From assembly GCF_041320705.1 (NCBI RefSeq), contig NZ_JBGGTQ010000005.1:186001-250000 (forward strand): a stretch of 64,000 bases of DNA, given 5' to 3'. This DNA is from Kineococcus mangrovi. GTDB lineage: Bacteria > Actinomycetota > Actinomycetes > Actinomycetales > Kineococcaceae. The notes under the pieces are model-generated. The model did no database searches. It worked only from the letters and a program-made list of their open reading frames with translations, and was not told the origin of the DNA. Positions 26,331-35,683 of the stretch are shown here, piece after piece (within the stretch, counting starts at the first letter, position 1; each line of letters begins with the position of its first letter). A program made the position numbers and the translations under genes.

Positions 26331-27481
26331 GCACCGACACCGTCACCGCCAAGGCTCCGGCGCGCCCGTCCTTCGCCGACCGCTGGACGGCGCTGCCCCG
26401 TCCGGTGCAGATCCTCATCTGGTGCGCCATCGCGGTGTTCTTCTTCGTCCTGCCGCTGCTGAACCTGCCCATCCTGTCCACCCCGGACGCCGAGTTCGGT
26501 GCCGTGCTGGCCACCGTCGCGAACTACGCGCTCGTCGCGCTGGGCCTGAACATCGTGCTCGGGTACGCCGGTCTGCTCGACCTGGGGTACGTCGGGTTCT
26601 ACGCCATCGGCGCGTACACCGTCGGCGTCTTCGGTTCCCTGCACGGGCAGGTGAACTGGTTCGTCCTCATCGTCATGGCGGTCACGATCTCCACGGCGTC
26701 CGGCCTGCTGCTGGGTGCCCCGACGCTGCGCGTGCGGGGGGACTACCTCGCGATCGTGACCCTCGGTTTCGGGGAGATCATCCGGCTCACCGCGCTGAAC
26801 TCGGAGTGGCTGAACCAGGCCCGCGGCATCACCGGCATCCCGCGGCCACCCTCGACCGAGCTGTTCGGGCTGCCCAGCCTCGTCTGGGACGGGGCGACGG
26901 CCAAGGTCGACCTCGGTGAGGGCGCCCGGTCGGTGTTCTTGAAGTTCGGGCTCATCGACGCGGTGCCGTACTACTGGCTCTCGCTCATCGTCATCGTCAT
27001 CGTGATCTTCGCGGACAAGCTGCTGCAGGCCAGCCGCGTGGGTCGGGCGTGGGAGGCGACCCGCGAGGACGAGGAGGCCGCCGAGCTCAACGGCGTCCCG
27101 ACCTTCCGGTTCAAGCTGCTGGCCTTCGCCATGGGCGCGTTCGTGGGGGGTCTGTCCGGGGCGCTCTACGCCAGCCGCATCGGCGCCATCAACCCCGACT
27201 CGTTCATGATCCAGCTGTCGATGATGTTCCTGGCCGCCGTCGTCATCGGGGGGCAGGGCAACCGCTGGGGCGCCATCGCCGGCGGTGTCGTCGTGGCCTA
27301 CCTGCCCGAGCGGTTCCGCGAGTTCGCCGACTTCCGCATCGTGGTCTTCGGTCTGCTCCTGCTGCTGCTGGCCAACTTCCGCCCACAGGGGCTGCTGCCC
27401 CCGCGTCGGGCCCGGCGGGCCCAGCGCGCCGACGACGCGACCACACGACTCGAGGGGACCGAGGAGGGCGCTCGTGCCTGA
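26327..27481 (+). CDS. livM: Branched-chain amino-acid ABC transporter, permease LivM
   Basis: A 384-residue membrane permease that pairs with LivH. After a cytoplasmic N-terminus it has about nine to ten membrane segments. LivM landmarks are NYALVALGLNIVLGYAGLLDLGYVGFYAIGAY, LRVRGDYLAIVTLGFGEIIR, the coupling loop RAWEATREDEEAAELNG and AVVIGGQGNRWGAIAGG. It overlaps livH by 4 nt and livG by 8 nt. Confidence 0.93.
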   Translation: MSTDTVTAKAPARPSFADRWTALPRPVQILIWCAIAVFFFVLPLLNLPILSTPDAEFGAVLATVANYALVALGLNIVLGYAGLLDLGYVGFYAIGAYTVGVFGSLHGQVNWFVLIVMAVTISTASGLLLGAPTLRVRGDYLAIVTLGFGEIIRLTALNSEWLNQARGITGIPRPPSTELFGLPSLVWDGATAKVDLGEGARSVFLKFGLIDAVPYYWLSLIVIVIVIFADKLLQASRVGRAWEATREDEEAAELNGVPTFRFKLLAFAMGAFVGGLSGALYASRIGAINPDSFMIQLSMMFLAAVVIGGQGNRWGAIAGGVVVAYLPERFREFADFRIVVFGLLLLLLANFRPQGLLPPRRARRAQRADDATTRLEGTEEGARA

Positions 27482-28316
27482 AACGACCGAGGGCACCACG
27501 ACCGCAGCTCCCCGCGAGTTCGGTCCGCCCCTGCTGACCATGGAGGACGTCACGTTGCGGTTCGGCGGGGTCGTCGCCCTCGACGGCGTCTCCTTCGACA
27601 TCCGCCAGGGTGAGATCCTGGGCCTCATCGGCCCCAACGGGGCCGGCAAGACGACGTGCTTCAACGCCCTCACCGGCGTCTACCAGCCGACCGAGGGCCG
27701 CGTCGTCTTCGACGGCGAGGCGTTGGGCCGGCGCAAGCGCTACCAGATCAACCGGCTCGGGATCGCCCGCACGTTCCAGAACATCCGGCTGTTCGGCAAC
27801 ATGACGGCACGCGAGAACGTCCTCGTGGGCGCGGACTCCCACCACCGCTCCGGTGTCGTGAACTCGCTGTTCCGGCTGCCGCGGCACCGGCGCGAGACCC
27901 GCGAGGGGCACGCGCTGGCCGAGGAGCTGCTGGAGATGATGGACCTCGGCCACCGCGCGGACGACTTGGCGCGCAACCTGTCCTACGGCGAGCAGCGCCG
28001 GTTGGAGATCGCCCGGGCGCTGGCGACCCGGCCCAAGCTGCTGTGCCTGGACGAACCGGCCGCCGGGTTCAACCCCGTCGAGAAGCAACGCCTCATGGAC
28101 CTCATCCGCAAGGTCCGCGACCTGGGCAACACCGTCCTGCTCATCGAGCACGACATGCGCCTGGTCATGGGCGTCACCGACCGCATCGTCGTGCTGGAGT
28201 TCGGCAAGAAGATCGCCGAGGGCCTGCCCGCCGACATCCGCAACGACCCGGCCGTCATCGCCGCCTACCTCGGCGTCGACGACGACCAGCTCTCCGACGA
28301 GGACGAGGAACTGTGA
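27474..28316 (+). CDS. livG: Branched-chain amino-acid ABC transporter, ATPase LivG
   Basis: A 280-residue ABC ATPase: Walker A GPNGAGKT, Q-loop ARTFQNIRLFGNMTARENVLVG (the LivG-type insertion follows), signature LSYGEQRRLEIARAL, Walker B LLCLDEPAAGFNP and switch His in LLIEHDM. It powers LivHM with LivF. GTG 27474 lies 8 nt inside livM. It ends in an acidic tail (DDDQLSDEDEEL). Confidence 0.94.
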   Translation: MPETTEGTTTAAPREFGPPLLTMEDVTLRFGGVVALDGVSFDIRQGEILGLIGPNGAGKTTCFNALTGVYQPTEGRVVFDGEALGRRKRYQINRLGIARTFQNIRLFGNMTARENVLVGADSHHRSGVVNSLFRLPRHRRETREGHALAEELLEMMDLGHRADDLARNLSYGEQRRLEIARALATRPKLLCLDEPAAGFNPVEKQRLMDLIRKVRDLGNTVLLIEHDMRLVMGVTDRIVVLEFGKKIAEGLPADIRNDPAVIAAYLGVDDDQLSDEDEEL

Positions 28317-29056
28317 CGACCACCGCAGGCGCGGACGACCAGCTCGTCGTCACCGACCTCAGCGTCAACTACGGCCGCATCGAGGCCATCCGGGACGTGT
28401 CGTTCACGGTGCCGACCGGCGCCATCGCCACGCTCATCGGCGCCAACGGCGCGGGCAAGACGACGACGCTGAAGACCGTGTCCGGTCTGCGCACGGTGCG
28501 CACGGGCTCGATCGTCTTCGAGGGCGAGGACATCACCAAGGTGCCCTCCCACAAGCTCGTCGTGCGCGGTCTGTGCCAGGCGCCGGAGGGTCGCGGGACG
28601 TTCGTGGGGATGACGGTCGAGGAGAACCTCGACATGGGGGCCTACACCCGCAAGGACCGCCGGACGGCGGCCTACCGGCAGGACCTCGACCGGGTCTTCT
28701 CGTTGTTCCCGCGCCTGGCCGAGCGCCGCTCCCAGGTCGCCGGGACGATGTCCGGCGGGGAGCAGCAGATGCTGGCCATCGGGCGCGCCCTCATGAGCCG
28801 GCCCCGCGTGCTCCTGCTCGACGAGCCGTCCATGGGGTTGGCGCCCAAGCTCATCCAGCAGATCTTCTCGATCATCGTGGAGATCAACCAGCAGGGCACC
28901 ACCGTGCTGCTCGTGGAGCAGAACGCCGCCCAGGCCCTGCGCATCTCCGACGTCGCCTACGTCCTGGAGACCGGCACGGTGGTGCGTTCGGGCACCGGCG
29001 CCGAGCTCGCCGCCGACGACTCCATCCGCGCCGCCTACCTCGGCGGCGACGTCTAG
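28313..29056 (+). CDS. livF: Branched-chain amino-acid ABC transporter, ATPase LivF
   Basis: The second ATPase, 247 residues: Walker A GANGAGKT, CQAPEGRGTFVGMTVEENLDMGAY (LivF Q-loop region), signature MSGGEQQMLAIGRAL, Walker B VLLLDEPSMGLAP and switch His replaced by Gln in LLVEQNA, as usual for LivF. GTG 28313 overlaps livG by 4 nt. Last gene of the liv operon, followed by a long hairpin. Confidence 0.94.
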   Translation: MTTTAGADDQLVVTDLSVNYGRIEAIRDVSFTVPTGAIATLIGANGAGKTTTLKTVSGLRTVRTGSIVFEGEDITKVPSHKLVVRGLCQAPEGRGTFVGMTVEENLDMGAYTRKDRRTAAYRQDLDRVFSLFPRLAERRSQVAGTMSGGEQQMLAIGRALMSRPRVLLLDEPSMGLAPKLIQQIFSIIVEINQQGTTVLLVEQNAAQALRISDVAYVLETGTVVRSGTGAELAADDSIRAAYLGGDV

Positions 29057-29074
29057 CCCGTCCACAGCCCTGAC

Positions 29075-29118
29075 GGGGGGTCGTCGTCCGGCGCGCCGGC
29101 ACCGGACGACGATCCCCC
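29075..29118. terminator. Terminator hairpin after livF
   Basis: GGGGGGTCGTCGTCCGG and CCGGACGACGATCCCCC pair over 17 bp (one G-T wobble) around a 10-nt loop, 18 nt after the livF stop. Confidence 0.75.
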
Positions 29119-29327
29119 GGGGTGGACCCCGGTAGTGGCTCGCTGTCGATCACTGGGCACTGCGGGTGAAGGTCACGACCTGATCGCGGCGGGATCTTCC
29201 CCCGGCGCCCACCGTGCCCTAGTGTCCGGCGCAGTCGCCCTCTCCGAGGAGGGGACCACCGGAGCGGGGGCCCGGTCTGCTTCGTCGTGCGCACCGGGCG
29301 GTGCGCCGCGCGGAAGGGGATCCACCC

Positions 29328-29915
29328 GTGGCACGACCCGCAGTCGAGGTCCGCGACGCCGGTACCGGCGACGTCGACGTCCTCATGGAGCTCTACGCCT
29401 CCGCCCGCTTCGACCAGGCGCAGCTGCGGGCCTCCGTCGAGAACGTGCGCGCCCGCCTCGTCCGCGCCCTGACGAGCGGTGAGGTGCGCGTCCTCCTGGC
29501 CTTCTGCGGGTCCGAGCCGGCCGGTTACGCGCTCCTGACGACCTCCCCGCTGCTGCCGCTGGGCAACTGCGCGGGCCCGAGCATCGAGCACCTCCACGTC
29601 GTGCCGGGGCTGCGCCGCCGCGGCGTGGGCCGGGCCCTGCTGCGCCGCGCCGTCCACGTCGCCGAGAGCGAGGGGGCCGACCAGATCGCCTGCACGGTGC
29701 TGCCGGGGGACCGGGACTACACCCGCTACCTGGCGCGCCTGGGGTTCGCCCCCGTCGTCGTGCGCCGCGCGGTCTCGCTGTCCGTGCTGCGCCGGCGCCT
29801 GTCCGACGGTCCGGCCGCGGCCGTCCACACGACCGACGTGGTGGCCCGGCGCAGGTCGCTGCGGGCGCGGTTGGCCCGCTCCGGTGGCGGCGTCGAGGTC
29901 CCCACCGCGAGCTGA
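29328..29915 (+). CDS. GNAT family N-acetyltransferase
   Basis: A 195-residue protein with a single GNAT fold. IEHLHVVPGLRRRGVGRALLRRAV is the acetyl-CoA binding beta4-alpha3 region with the RRRGVG pyrophosphate loop, and DYTRYLARLGFAPV matches the C-terminal GNAT motif. A basic, probably disordered tail of about 45 residues follows. The acetyl acceptor cannot be told. GTG 29328 follows an AGGGGA ribosome-binding site, and a TAGTGT box at 29220-29225 could be its -10. The 209 nt between the liv terminator and this gene hold nothing else I can support. Confidence 0.8.
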   Translation: MARPAVEVRDAGTGDVDVLMELYASARFDQAQLRASVENVRARLVRALTSGEVRVLLAFCGSEPAGYALLTTSPLLPLGNCAGPSIEHLHVVPGLRRRGVGRALLRRAVHVAESEGADQIACTVLPGDRDYTRYLARLGFAPVVVRRAVSLSVLRRRLSDGPAAAVHTTDVVARRRSLRARLARSGGGVEVPTAS

Positions 29916-29945
29916 CCGGCGCTCCGCGCCGGCTCCAGCGGGGGT

Positions 29946-29975
29946 GTGTCGGAGGGTCTGACTACCCTGACCGAC
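29946..29975 (+). promoter_or_regulatory. polA promoter of the RecA-NDp (PafBC) damage type
   Basis: GTGTCGGAG (29946-29954), exactly 8 nt, then TACCCT (29963-29968), then 7 nt to the polA GTG. The arrangement matches the mycobacterial motif TTGTCRGTG-N8-TAGNNT and recurs before uvrB, uvrA and uvrC. Confidence 0.7.
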
Positions 29976-32780
29976 GTGACCCCCGCCCCGAGCACCAGCA
30001 CAGCCCGCACCACCGGCTCGTCCCGCTCCGCCGCGACGAAGGGCGCGGCGCAGGAGCCGGCGCCGACGAAGCCCCGGCTGCTGCTCATCGACGGGCACTC
30101 GATGGCCTACCGGGCCTTCTACGCGCTGCCGGTGCAGAACTTCTCCACGACGACGGGCCAGGCGACCAACGCCGTCTACGGCTTCACCTCGATGCTCATC
30201 AACCTGCTGCGCGACGAGGAGCCGACGCACTTCGCGGTGACGTTCGACGTCTCGCGCGCCTCGTTCCGCACCGAGGTCTACGCCGAGTACAAGGGCACCC
30301 GGACCAAGAGCCCGGACGAGTTCCGCGGCCAGGTCGACCTCGTCAAGGAGGTCCTGGCCGCCCTGCGCGTCCCGGTCGTGGAGGTCGAGGGCTACGAGGC
30401 CGACGACGTCATCGCCACGCTGACGGAACGGGCGGTGGAGCAGGGGTTCGAGGTGCTCGTCTCGTCGGGGGACCGGGACGCCTTCCAGCTGGTGCGTCCC
30501 GACGTCACCGTGCTCTACCCGGTCCGGGGGGTCTCCGAGCTGACCCGCATGACCCCCGAGGCGGTCGAGGAGAAGTACGGCGTCCCGCCGCAGCGCTACC
30601 CCGAGCTCGCCGCGCTCGTGGGGGAGACGTCCGACAACCTGCCCGGCGTCCCGGGGGTGGGGGCCAAGACGGCGGCGAAGTGGATCGCGGCCTACGACGG
30701 CCTCGACGGGGTCATCGCGAACGCGGACCTGGTCAAGGGCAAGGCGGGGGAGAACCTGCGCGCCCACCTCGACTCCGTCATCCGCAACCGCCGGCTCAAC
30801 GCCCTGGTCACCGACCTCGCCCTCGACGTCGACGTCCCGGACCTCCTGCGCCGCGCCTGGGACCGCGAGCAGGTGCACACCGTCTTCGACGGCCTGGAGT
30901 TCCGCGTCCTGCGCGACCGGCTGTTCGCCACCCTGGAGTCGGCCGAGCCCGAGGCCGAGGAGGGGTTCGGCGTCGACGGCGCGGTCCTGCTGGCCGGGGA
31001 GGTCGGCCCGTGGCTGGACGAGCACGCCACGGGCCGCACCGGCGTGCACGTGCAGGGCCGGTGGAGCCGCGGGACCGGTGAGGTGACGGGGCTCGCCCTG
31101 GCCGGGGCCGACGGCGTCGCGGCGTGGGTCGACCCCGTGACGCTCGACCCCGCCGACGAGCAGGCGCTCGCCGCGTGGCTGGCCGACGCCGAGCGCCCCA
31201 AGGTGGCCCACGACGTCAAGGGCCCCTCGCACGCCCTGCGGGCCCGCGGCTGGGACCTGGCCGGGGTCGTCCTCGACACCGCGCTGGCCGCGTACCTGTG
31301 CCGGCCCGACCAGCGCAGCTACGACCTGGCCGACCTCGCCGTGCGGCACCTCAAGCGCGAGCTGCGCGCCGAGGGGTCCGCGACCGCCCCCGAGGCGGCC
31401 GACGAGCAGCTGACCCTCGACGGCGGCGACGGCCCCGTCGGCGGGGACCAGGCCGCCCGCGCCGAGGAGGGGATGGTCCGCGCGCTGGCCACCACCGAGC
31501 TCGCCGGGGTCCTGGTCACCGAGCTGGAGGAGCGGGGCGGCACGCGGTTGCTGGCCGAGGTGGAGCTGCCCCTGGTGGACGTGCTGGCCCGGCAGGAACG
31601 GGTCGGCGTCGCCGTCGACGCGCAGCTGCTGACCGACCTCGAGCAGCACTTCGCCGACCGCGTCGGGCAGGCGCAGGCGCAGGCGTACGAGGTGATCGGC
31701 ACCGAGATCAACCTCGGTTCGCCCAAGCAGCTGCAGACGGTCCTGTTCGACCAGCTCCAGATGCCCAAGACCAAGCGCACCAAGACGGGGTACACCACCG
31801 ACGCCGACGCCCTGGCCGCGCTCTTCGTCAAGACCGAGCACCCGTTCCTGGCGCACCTGCTCGAGCACCGCGACGCCTCCCGGCTGCGCCAGACGGTCGA
31901 GGGGCTGCAGAAGTCGGTGGCCGACGACGGCCGCATCCACACGACCTACCAGCAGATGATCGCCGCGACGGGCCGGCTCAGCTCGACCGACCCGAACCTG
32001 CAGAACATCCCGATCCGCACCGAGGAGGGCCGCCGCATCCGCGAGGCGTTCGTGGTCGGCCCGGGGGGCTCCGGCGGCGGCTTCGAGTGCCTGTTGACGG
32101 CCGACTACTCCCAGATCGAGATGCGGATCATGGCGCACCTGTCCGGGGACGAGGGCCTCATCGCGGCCTTCCACTCCGGGGAGGACCTGCACCGCTTCGT
32201 CGGCAGCCGCGTCTTCGGCGTGGCCCCGGCGGACGTGACCGCCGAGATGCGCGCCAAGATCAAGGCGATGTCGTACGGCCTGGCGTACGGGCTGTCCGCC
32301 TTCGGCCTGTCGAACCAGCTGAAGATCTCGACCGAGGAGGCCAAGGACCTCATGGACGAGTACTTCGAGCGCTTCGGCGGGGTGCGCGACTACCTGCGCG
32401 GCGTGGTCGAGGAGGCCCGCCGGACGGGGTGGACCGAGACGATCCTCGGCCGCCGCCGTTACCTGCCCGACCTGGCCAGCGACAACCGCCAGCGGCGCGA
32501 GATGGCCGAGCGGATGGCGCTGAACGCCCCCATCCAGGGCAGCGCCGCGGACATCATCAAGGTCGCGATGCTCGACCTGGACCGCGGGCTGCGCGAGTCC
32601 GGCCTGCGCTCGCGCCTGTTGCTGCAGGTCCACGACGAACTCGTGCTCGAGGTGGCGCAGGGCGAGCGCGAACCGCTGGAGCAGCTCGTGCGCTCGACCA
32701 TGGCGGGGGCGGCCGACCTGGCCGTCCCCCTGGACGTCTCGGTGGGCGCCGGCCGGTCCTGGCACGAGGCGGGCCACTGA
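29976..32780 (+). CDS. polA: DNA polymerase I
   Basis: Fills repair gaps and removes Okazaki primers. 934 residues: an N-terminal 5'-3' exonuclease (LLLIDGHSMAYRAFYALP, SSGDRDAFQLV, GETSDNLPGVPGVGAKTAAKW), a middle exonuclease-like domain without the DxE metal motif, so proofreading is probably absent as in other actinobacterial Pol I, and the polymerase domain (motif A LLTADYSQIEMRIMAHLS, O-helix region AKIKAMSYGLAYGLS, motif C LLQVHDELVLEV). GTG 29976 is chosen over an upstream in-frame start at 29946 because the latter lies inside the promoter and the leaderless spacing fits 29976. It shares one base with the next gene (TGATG). Confidence 0.96.
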   Translation: MTPAPSTSTARTTGSSRSAATKGAAQEPAPTKPRLLLIDGHSMAYRAFYALPVQNFSTTTGQATNAVYGFTSMLINLLRDEEPTHFAVTFDVSRASFRTEVYAEYKGTRTKSPDEFRGQVDLVKEVLAALRVPVVEVEGYEADDVIATLTERAVEQGFEVLVSSGDRDAFQLVRPDVTVLYPVRGVSELTRMTPEAVEEKYGVPPQRYPELAALVGETSDNLPGVPGVGAKTAAKWIAAYDGLDGVIANADLVKGKAGENLRAHLDSVIRNRRLNALVTDLALDVDVPDLLRRAWDREQVHTVFDGLEFRVLRDRLFATLESAEPEAEEGFGVDGAVLLAGEVGPWLDEHATGRTGVHVQGRWSRGTGEVTGLALAGADGVAAWVDPVTLDPADEQALAAWLADAERPKVAHDVKGPSHALRARGWDLAGVVLDTALAAYLCRPDQRSYDLADLAVRHLKRELRAEGSATAPEAADEQLTLDGGDGPVGGDQAARAEEGMVRALATTELAGVLVTELEERGGTRLLAEVELPLVDVLARQERVGVAVDAQLLTDLEQHFADRVGQAQAQAYEVIGTEINLGSPKQLQTVLFDQLQMPKTKRTKTGYTTDADALAALFVKTEHPFLAHLLEHRDASRLRQTVEGLQKSVADDGRIHTTYQQMIAATGRLSSTDPNLQNIPIRTEEGRRIREAFVVGPGGSGGGFECLLTADYSQIEMRIMAHLSGDEGLIAAFHSGEDLHRFVGSRVFGVAPADVTAEMRAKIKAMSYGLAYGLSAFGLSNQLKISTEEAKDLMDEYFERFGGVRDYLRGVVEEARRTGWTETILGRRRYLPDLASDNRQRREMAERMALNAPIQGSAADIIKVAMLDLDRGLRESGLRSRLLLQVHDELVLEVAQGEREPLEQLVRSTMAGAADLAVPLDVSVGAGRSWHEAGH

Positions 32781-33022
32781 TGGCCGCGGCGCAGGAACCG
32801 GGGGCGGGCCCCGTGAAGGGACCGGCGTCCTACTTCCCCTCGATCGAGGCGAGGTACGGCCGCCCGGTCTCGCAGTGGCAGGCCCTGCTGCGCGAGCACC
32901 GCGCCGCGCACCCCGGGGTCCGGCACTCCGAGCAGGTGACGTGGTTGAAGGCCGAGCACGGTCTCGGCCACGGGCACGCCAACGCCCTCGTCGCCGCCAC
33001 CCGTTCCCAGGACGACGCCTGA
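32780..33022 (+). CDS. DUF4287 family small protein
   Basis: An 80-residue protein. The sequence SYFPSIEARYGRPVSQWQALL and SEQVTWLKAEHGLGHGHANALVAAT match the DUF4287 pattern, a short domain often seen alone or fused to other domains; function unknown. The ATG uses the last base of the polA stop (TGATG), so it is probably translated by re-initiation on the polA message and may share its damage-responsive promoter. Confidence 0.8.
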   Translation: MAAAQEPGAGPVKGPASYFPSIEARYGRPVSQWQALLREHRAAHPGVRHSEQVTWLKAEHGLGHGHANALVAATRSQDDA

Positions 33023-33047
33023 CCCCGGTGGTGCCGGTCGGGCCCGT

Positions 33048-33863
33048 TCAGGGGCGGTCGGCCACGAGCACGAGGGTGCCGGGGACGAGCTCGCCGCGCA
33101 GCCTGCTCCACCCGCCCCAGACGGCGTCCCCGGAGCGCCACCGCGGCTCGACGAGGTCGCGCACGACGAGGCCGACGCCCACGAGCAGTCGCACCCAGTC
33201 CCCGACGGTGCGGTGGTGCTCGGCGTAGGTGACCCTCCCGTGCTCGTCGGCCTCGACGTAGGCGTTCCGGTCGAAGTAGGAGTGCGTCACGGTCAGCCCC
33301 TCCGGACCGGGCACGTCGGGCAGGGCCCACCGCAGCGGGTGCGGCACGCTCGCGGCGAACCGGCCCCCCGGGCGCAGCACGCGGGCGGCCTCGGCGAGGA
33401 CCCGCCCGGCGTCGGCGACGAACGGCAGGGCCCCGTAGGACGTGAACACGACGTCGAAGGTGGCGTCGGGGAAGGGCAGCACCCGGGCGTCGCACTGCAC
33501 GAGCGGCACCCCGGCCGACCGCGCGGGCGCCGACCCCTCGCGCAGCATCCCCAGGGACAGGTCGGTCGCCACGACCCGGGCGCCGCGGCCGGCGACCCAG
33601 CGCGCGCACTGCGCCGCCCCCGCCCCGATCTCCAGGACGTCGCGACCGGCCAGGTCGCCGAGCAGCTGCGCCTCGTCCTCGCGCAGGCCGTCCGGGCCCC
33701 ACACGAGGTCCGATCCGGGCCGGGCGTCGCCGAGGAAGGCGCCGTGCTCGCGGCGGTACTCCGCGGCCTCGGCGTCCCACCAGGACCGCTGCGCGGCAAC
33801 GGTCTCGGCGGCCCCGGCGGGGCGGCGACCGACACTGGGCTGGGCGCTGGGCTGCTGGTCCAC
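33048..33863 (-). CDS. Class I SAM-dependent methyltransferase
   Basis: A 271-residue methyltransferase of the Methyltransf_11 type: motif I VLEIGAGAAQCARWVAGRGARVVATDLS binds SAM, followed by LPFPDATFDVVFTSYGALPFV and EAARVLRPGGRFAASVPHP. The N-terminus has RSWWDAEAAEYRREHG, common in actinobacterial proteins of this group. The substrate is unknown. GTG 33863 has CAGGAT 6 nt upstream, a near-consensus leaderless box. It is convergent with the DUF4287 gene and divergent from rpsA. Confidence 0.85.
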   Translation of the reverse strand: MDQQPSAQPSVGRRPAGAAETVAAQRSWWDAEAAEYRREHGAFLGDARPGSDLVWGPDGLREDEAQLLGDLAGRDVLEIGAGAAQCARWVAGRGARVVATDLSLGMLREGSAPARSAGVPLVQCDARVLPFPDATFDVVFTSYGALPFVADAGRVLAEAARVLRPGGRFAASVPHPLRWALPDVPGPEGLTVTHSYFDRNAYVEADEHGRVTYAEHHRTVGDWVRLLVGVGLVVRDLVEPRWRSGDAVWGGWSRLRGELVPGTLVLVADRP

Positions 33864-33906
33864 CCGGTGATCCTGCCAGCCCCGCCGAGCACCGGCCGGG
33901 GGTGCT

Positions 33907-33935
33907 TTGCCCGCCTCCGGTCGCGCCGGTAGTCT
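33907..33935 (+). promoter_or_regulatory. rpsA promoter
   Basis: TTGCCC (33907-33912), a 17-bp spacer and TAGTCT (33930-33935) make the best full -35/-10 pair in the window. Transcription would start near 33942, leaving a leader of about 120 nt before rpsA. Confidence 0.65.
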
Positions 33936-34062
33936 GGGACAGCGCGCGCCCGGTGGTCCGACCGGTGTTCCTCCCCGGAGCTCGACGGCCCGTGGGCACG
34001 CGTGGCGGCCGGGAACCCCCGGACGTCCACCTACGACTGTCCCTGACGGAGCCCCTACCTCC

Positions 34063-35574
34063 ATGACGACCACCACGACCGCGCCGGCGGGCACCACTCC
34101 TCAGATCGCGATCAACGACATCGGATCGGCTGAGGACTTCCTTGCCGCGGTCGACGCGACCATCAAGTACTTCAACGACGGTGACATCGTCTCCGGCACC
34201 ATCGTGAAGGTCGACCGGGACGAGGTCCTCCTCGACATCGGTTACAAGACCGAGGGCGTCATCCCCTCGCGCGAGCTCTCGATCAAGCACGACGTCGACC
34301 CCAACGAGGTCGTGGGCGTCGGCGACGAGGTCGAGGCCCTGGTCCTCCAGAAGGAGGACAAGGAGGGCCGCCTGATCCTGTCCAAGAAGCGTGCCCAGTA
34401 CGAGCGCGCCTGGGGCACGATCGAGGCCAAGAAGGACGCCGACGAGGTCGTCGAGGGCACTGTCATCGAGGTCGTCAAGGGTGGGCTCATCCTCGACATC
34501 GGCCTCCGTGGCTTCCTGCCCGCGTCGCTGGTCGAGATGCGTCGCGTCCGCGACCTGCAGCCCTACGTCGGCAAGACGATCGAAGCCAAGATCATCGAGC
34601 TGGACAAGAACCGCAACAACGTGGTCCTGTCCCGCCGCGCCTGGCTCGAGCAGACCCAGTCCGAGGTCCGCCAGAACTTCCTCACGACCCTGCAGAAGGG
34701 TCAGGTCCGCTCCGGCGTCGTCTCCTCGATCGTCAACTTCGGTGCGTTCGTGGACCTCGGTGGCGTCGACGGTCTGGTGCACGTCTCGGAGCTGTCCTGG
34801 AAGCACATCGACCACCCCTCCGAGGTCGTCGAGGTCGGCCAGGAGGTCACGGTCGAGGTCCTGGACGTCGACATGGACCGCGAGCGCGTGTCCCTGTCGC
34901 TCAAGGCGACCCAGGAAGACCCGTGGCAGCAGTTCGCCCGGACCCACGCGATCGGCCAGGTCGTGCCGGGCAAGGTCACCAAGCTCGTCCCGTTCGGTGC
35001 GTTCGTGCGCGTCGACGACGGCATCGAGGGCCTGGTCCACATCTCCGAGCTGGCCGAGCGCCACGTCGAGGTGCCCGAGCAGGTCGTCCAGGTCAACAGC
35101 GACATCTTCGTCAAGGTCATCGACATCGACCTGGAGCGTCGCCGGATCTCGCTGTCGCTGAAGCAGGCCACCGAGTCCCTCGCCGCCGCCGGTGACGAGT
35201 TCGACCCGTCGCTGTACGGCATGGCCGCGGACTACGACGAGCAGGGGAACTACAAGTACCCCGAGGGCTTCGACCCCGAGACGAACGAGTGGCTCGAGGG
35301 CTACGAGGCCCAGCGCGAGGAGTGGGAGGGGCAGTACGCCCTGGCCCACGAGCGCTGGGAGCAGCACAAGAAGCAGGTCGCGGAGGCCGCCGAGGCCGAG
35401 GCGAAGGCCGAGGCCGAGGGTGGCGCCGCCGCTCCCACGAGCAGCAGCTCCTCGAGCAGCAGCTCGTCGTCGGCGCCGTCGTCCTACACCTCCGAGGCTC
35501 CGGAGGCCGCGGGCACGCTCGCGTCCGACGAGGCCCTCGCCGCCCTGCGCGAGAAGCTGACCGGGGGCAACTGA
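34063..35574 (+). CDS. rpsA: 30S ribosomal protein S1
   Basis: Binds mRNA leaders on the 30S subunit to help initiation. 503 residues with four S1 OB-fold repeats (about 38-108, 126-192, 212-282, 297-368), the actinobacterial number; repeats three and four are canonical (FGAFVDLGGVDGLVHVSELSW, FGAFVRVDDGIEGLVHISEL). The tail is acidic, then Ala/Glu-rich, then holds a run of 11 Ser encoded by AGC/TCG blocks, and ends REKLTGGN. Codon choice is less extreme than in neighbours, as expected for a highly expressed gene. Own promoter and terminator. Confidence 0.96.
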   Translation: MTTTTTAPAGTTPQIAINDIGSAEDFLAAVDATIKYFNDGDIVSGTIVKVDRDEVLLDIGYKTEGVIPSRELSIKHDVDPNEVVGVGDEVEALVLQKEDKEGRLILSKKRAQYERAWGTIEAKKDADEVVEGTVIEVVKGGLILDIGLRGFLPASLVEMRRVRDLQPYVGKTIEAKIIELDKNRNNVVLSRRAWLEQTQSEVRQNFLTTLQKGQVRSGVVSSIVNFGAFVDLGGVDGLVHVSELSWKHIDHPSEVVEVGQEVTVEVLDVDMDRERVSLSLKATQEDPWQQFARTHAIGQVVPGKVTKLVPFGAFVRVDDGIEGLVHISELAERHVEVPEQVVQVNSDIFVKVIDIDLERRRISLSLKQATESLAAAGDEFDPSLYGMAADYDEQGNYKYPEGFDPETNEWLEGYEAQREEWEGQYALAHERWEQHKKQVAEAAEAEAKAEAEGGAAAPTSSSSSSSSSSSAPSSYTSEAPEAAGTLASDEALAALREKLTGGN

Positions 35575-35609
35575 GGCTGACCGCCCCGGTGCTCCGCTGA
35601 GCTGAGCAG

Positions 35610-35642
35610 GAGGCCCCGACCGGTTCGTCCGGTCGGGGCCTT
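35610..35642 (+). terminator. rpsA terminator
   Basis: AGGCCCCGACCGG and CCGGTCGGGGCCT form a 13-bp perfect stem with loop TTCGT, followed by TCGTG. It begins 36 nt after the rpsA stop. Confidence 0.8.
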
Positions 35643-35683
35643 CGTGCGTGCCGGTGGTGTCCGGGTGAGGGGGAGGGTTCCGC

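Noticed and set aside
29135-29327. Possible small gene between livF and the acetyltransferase
   Set aside because: No ribosome-binding site, no homology pattern and a repetitive product; better explained as leader and promoter DNA.
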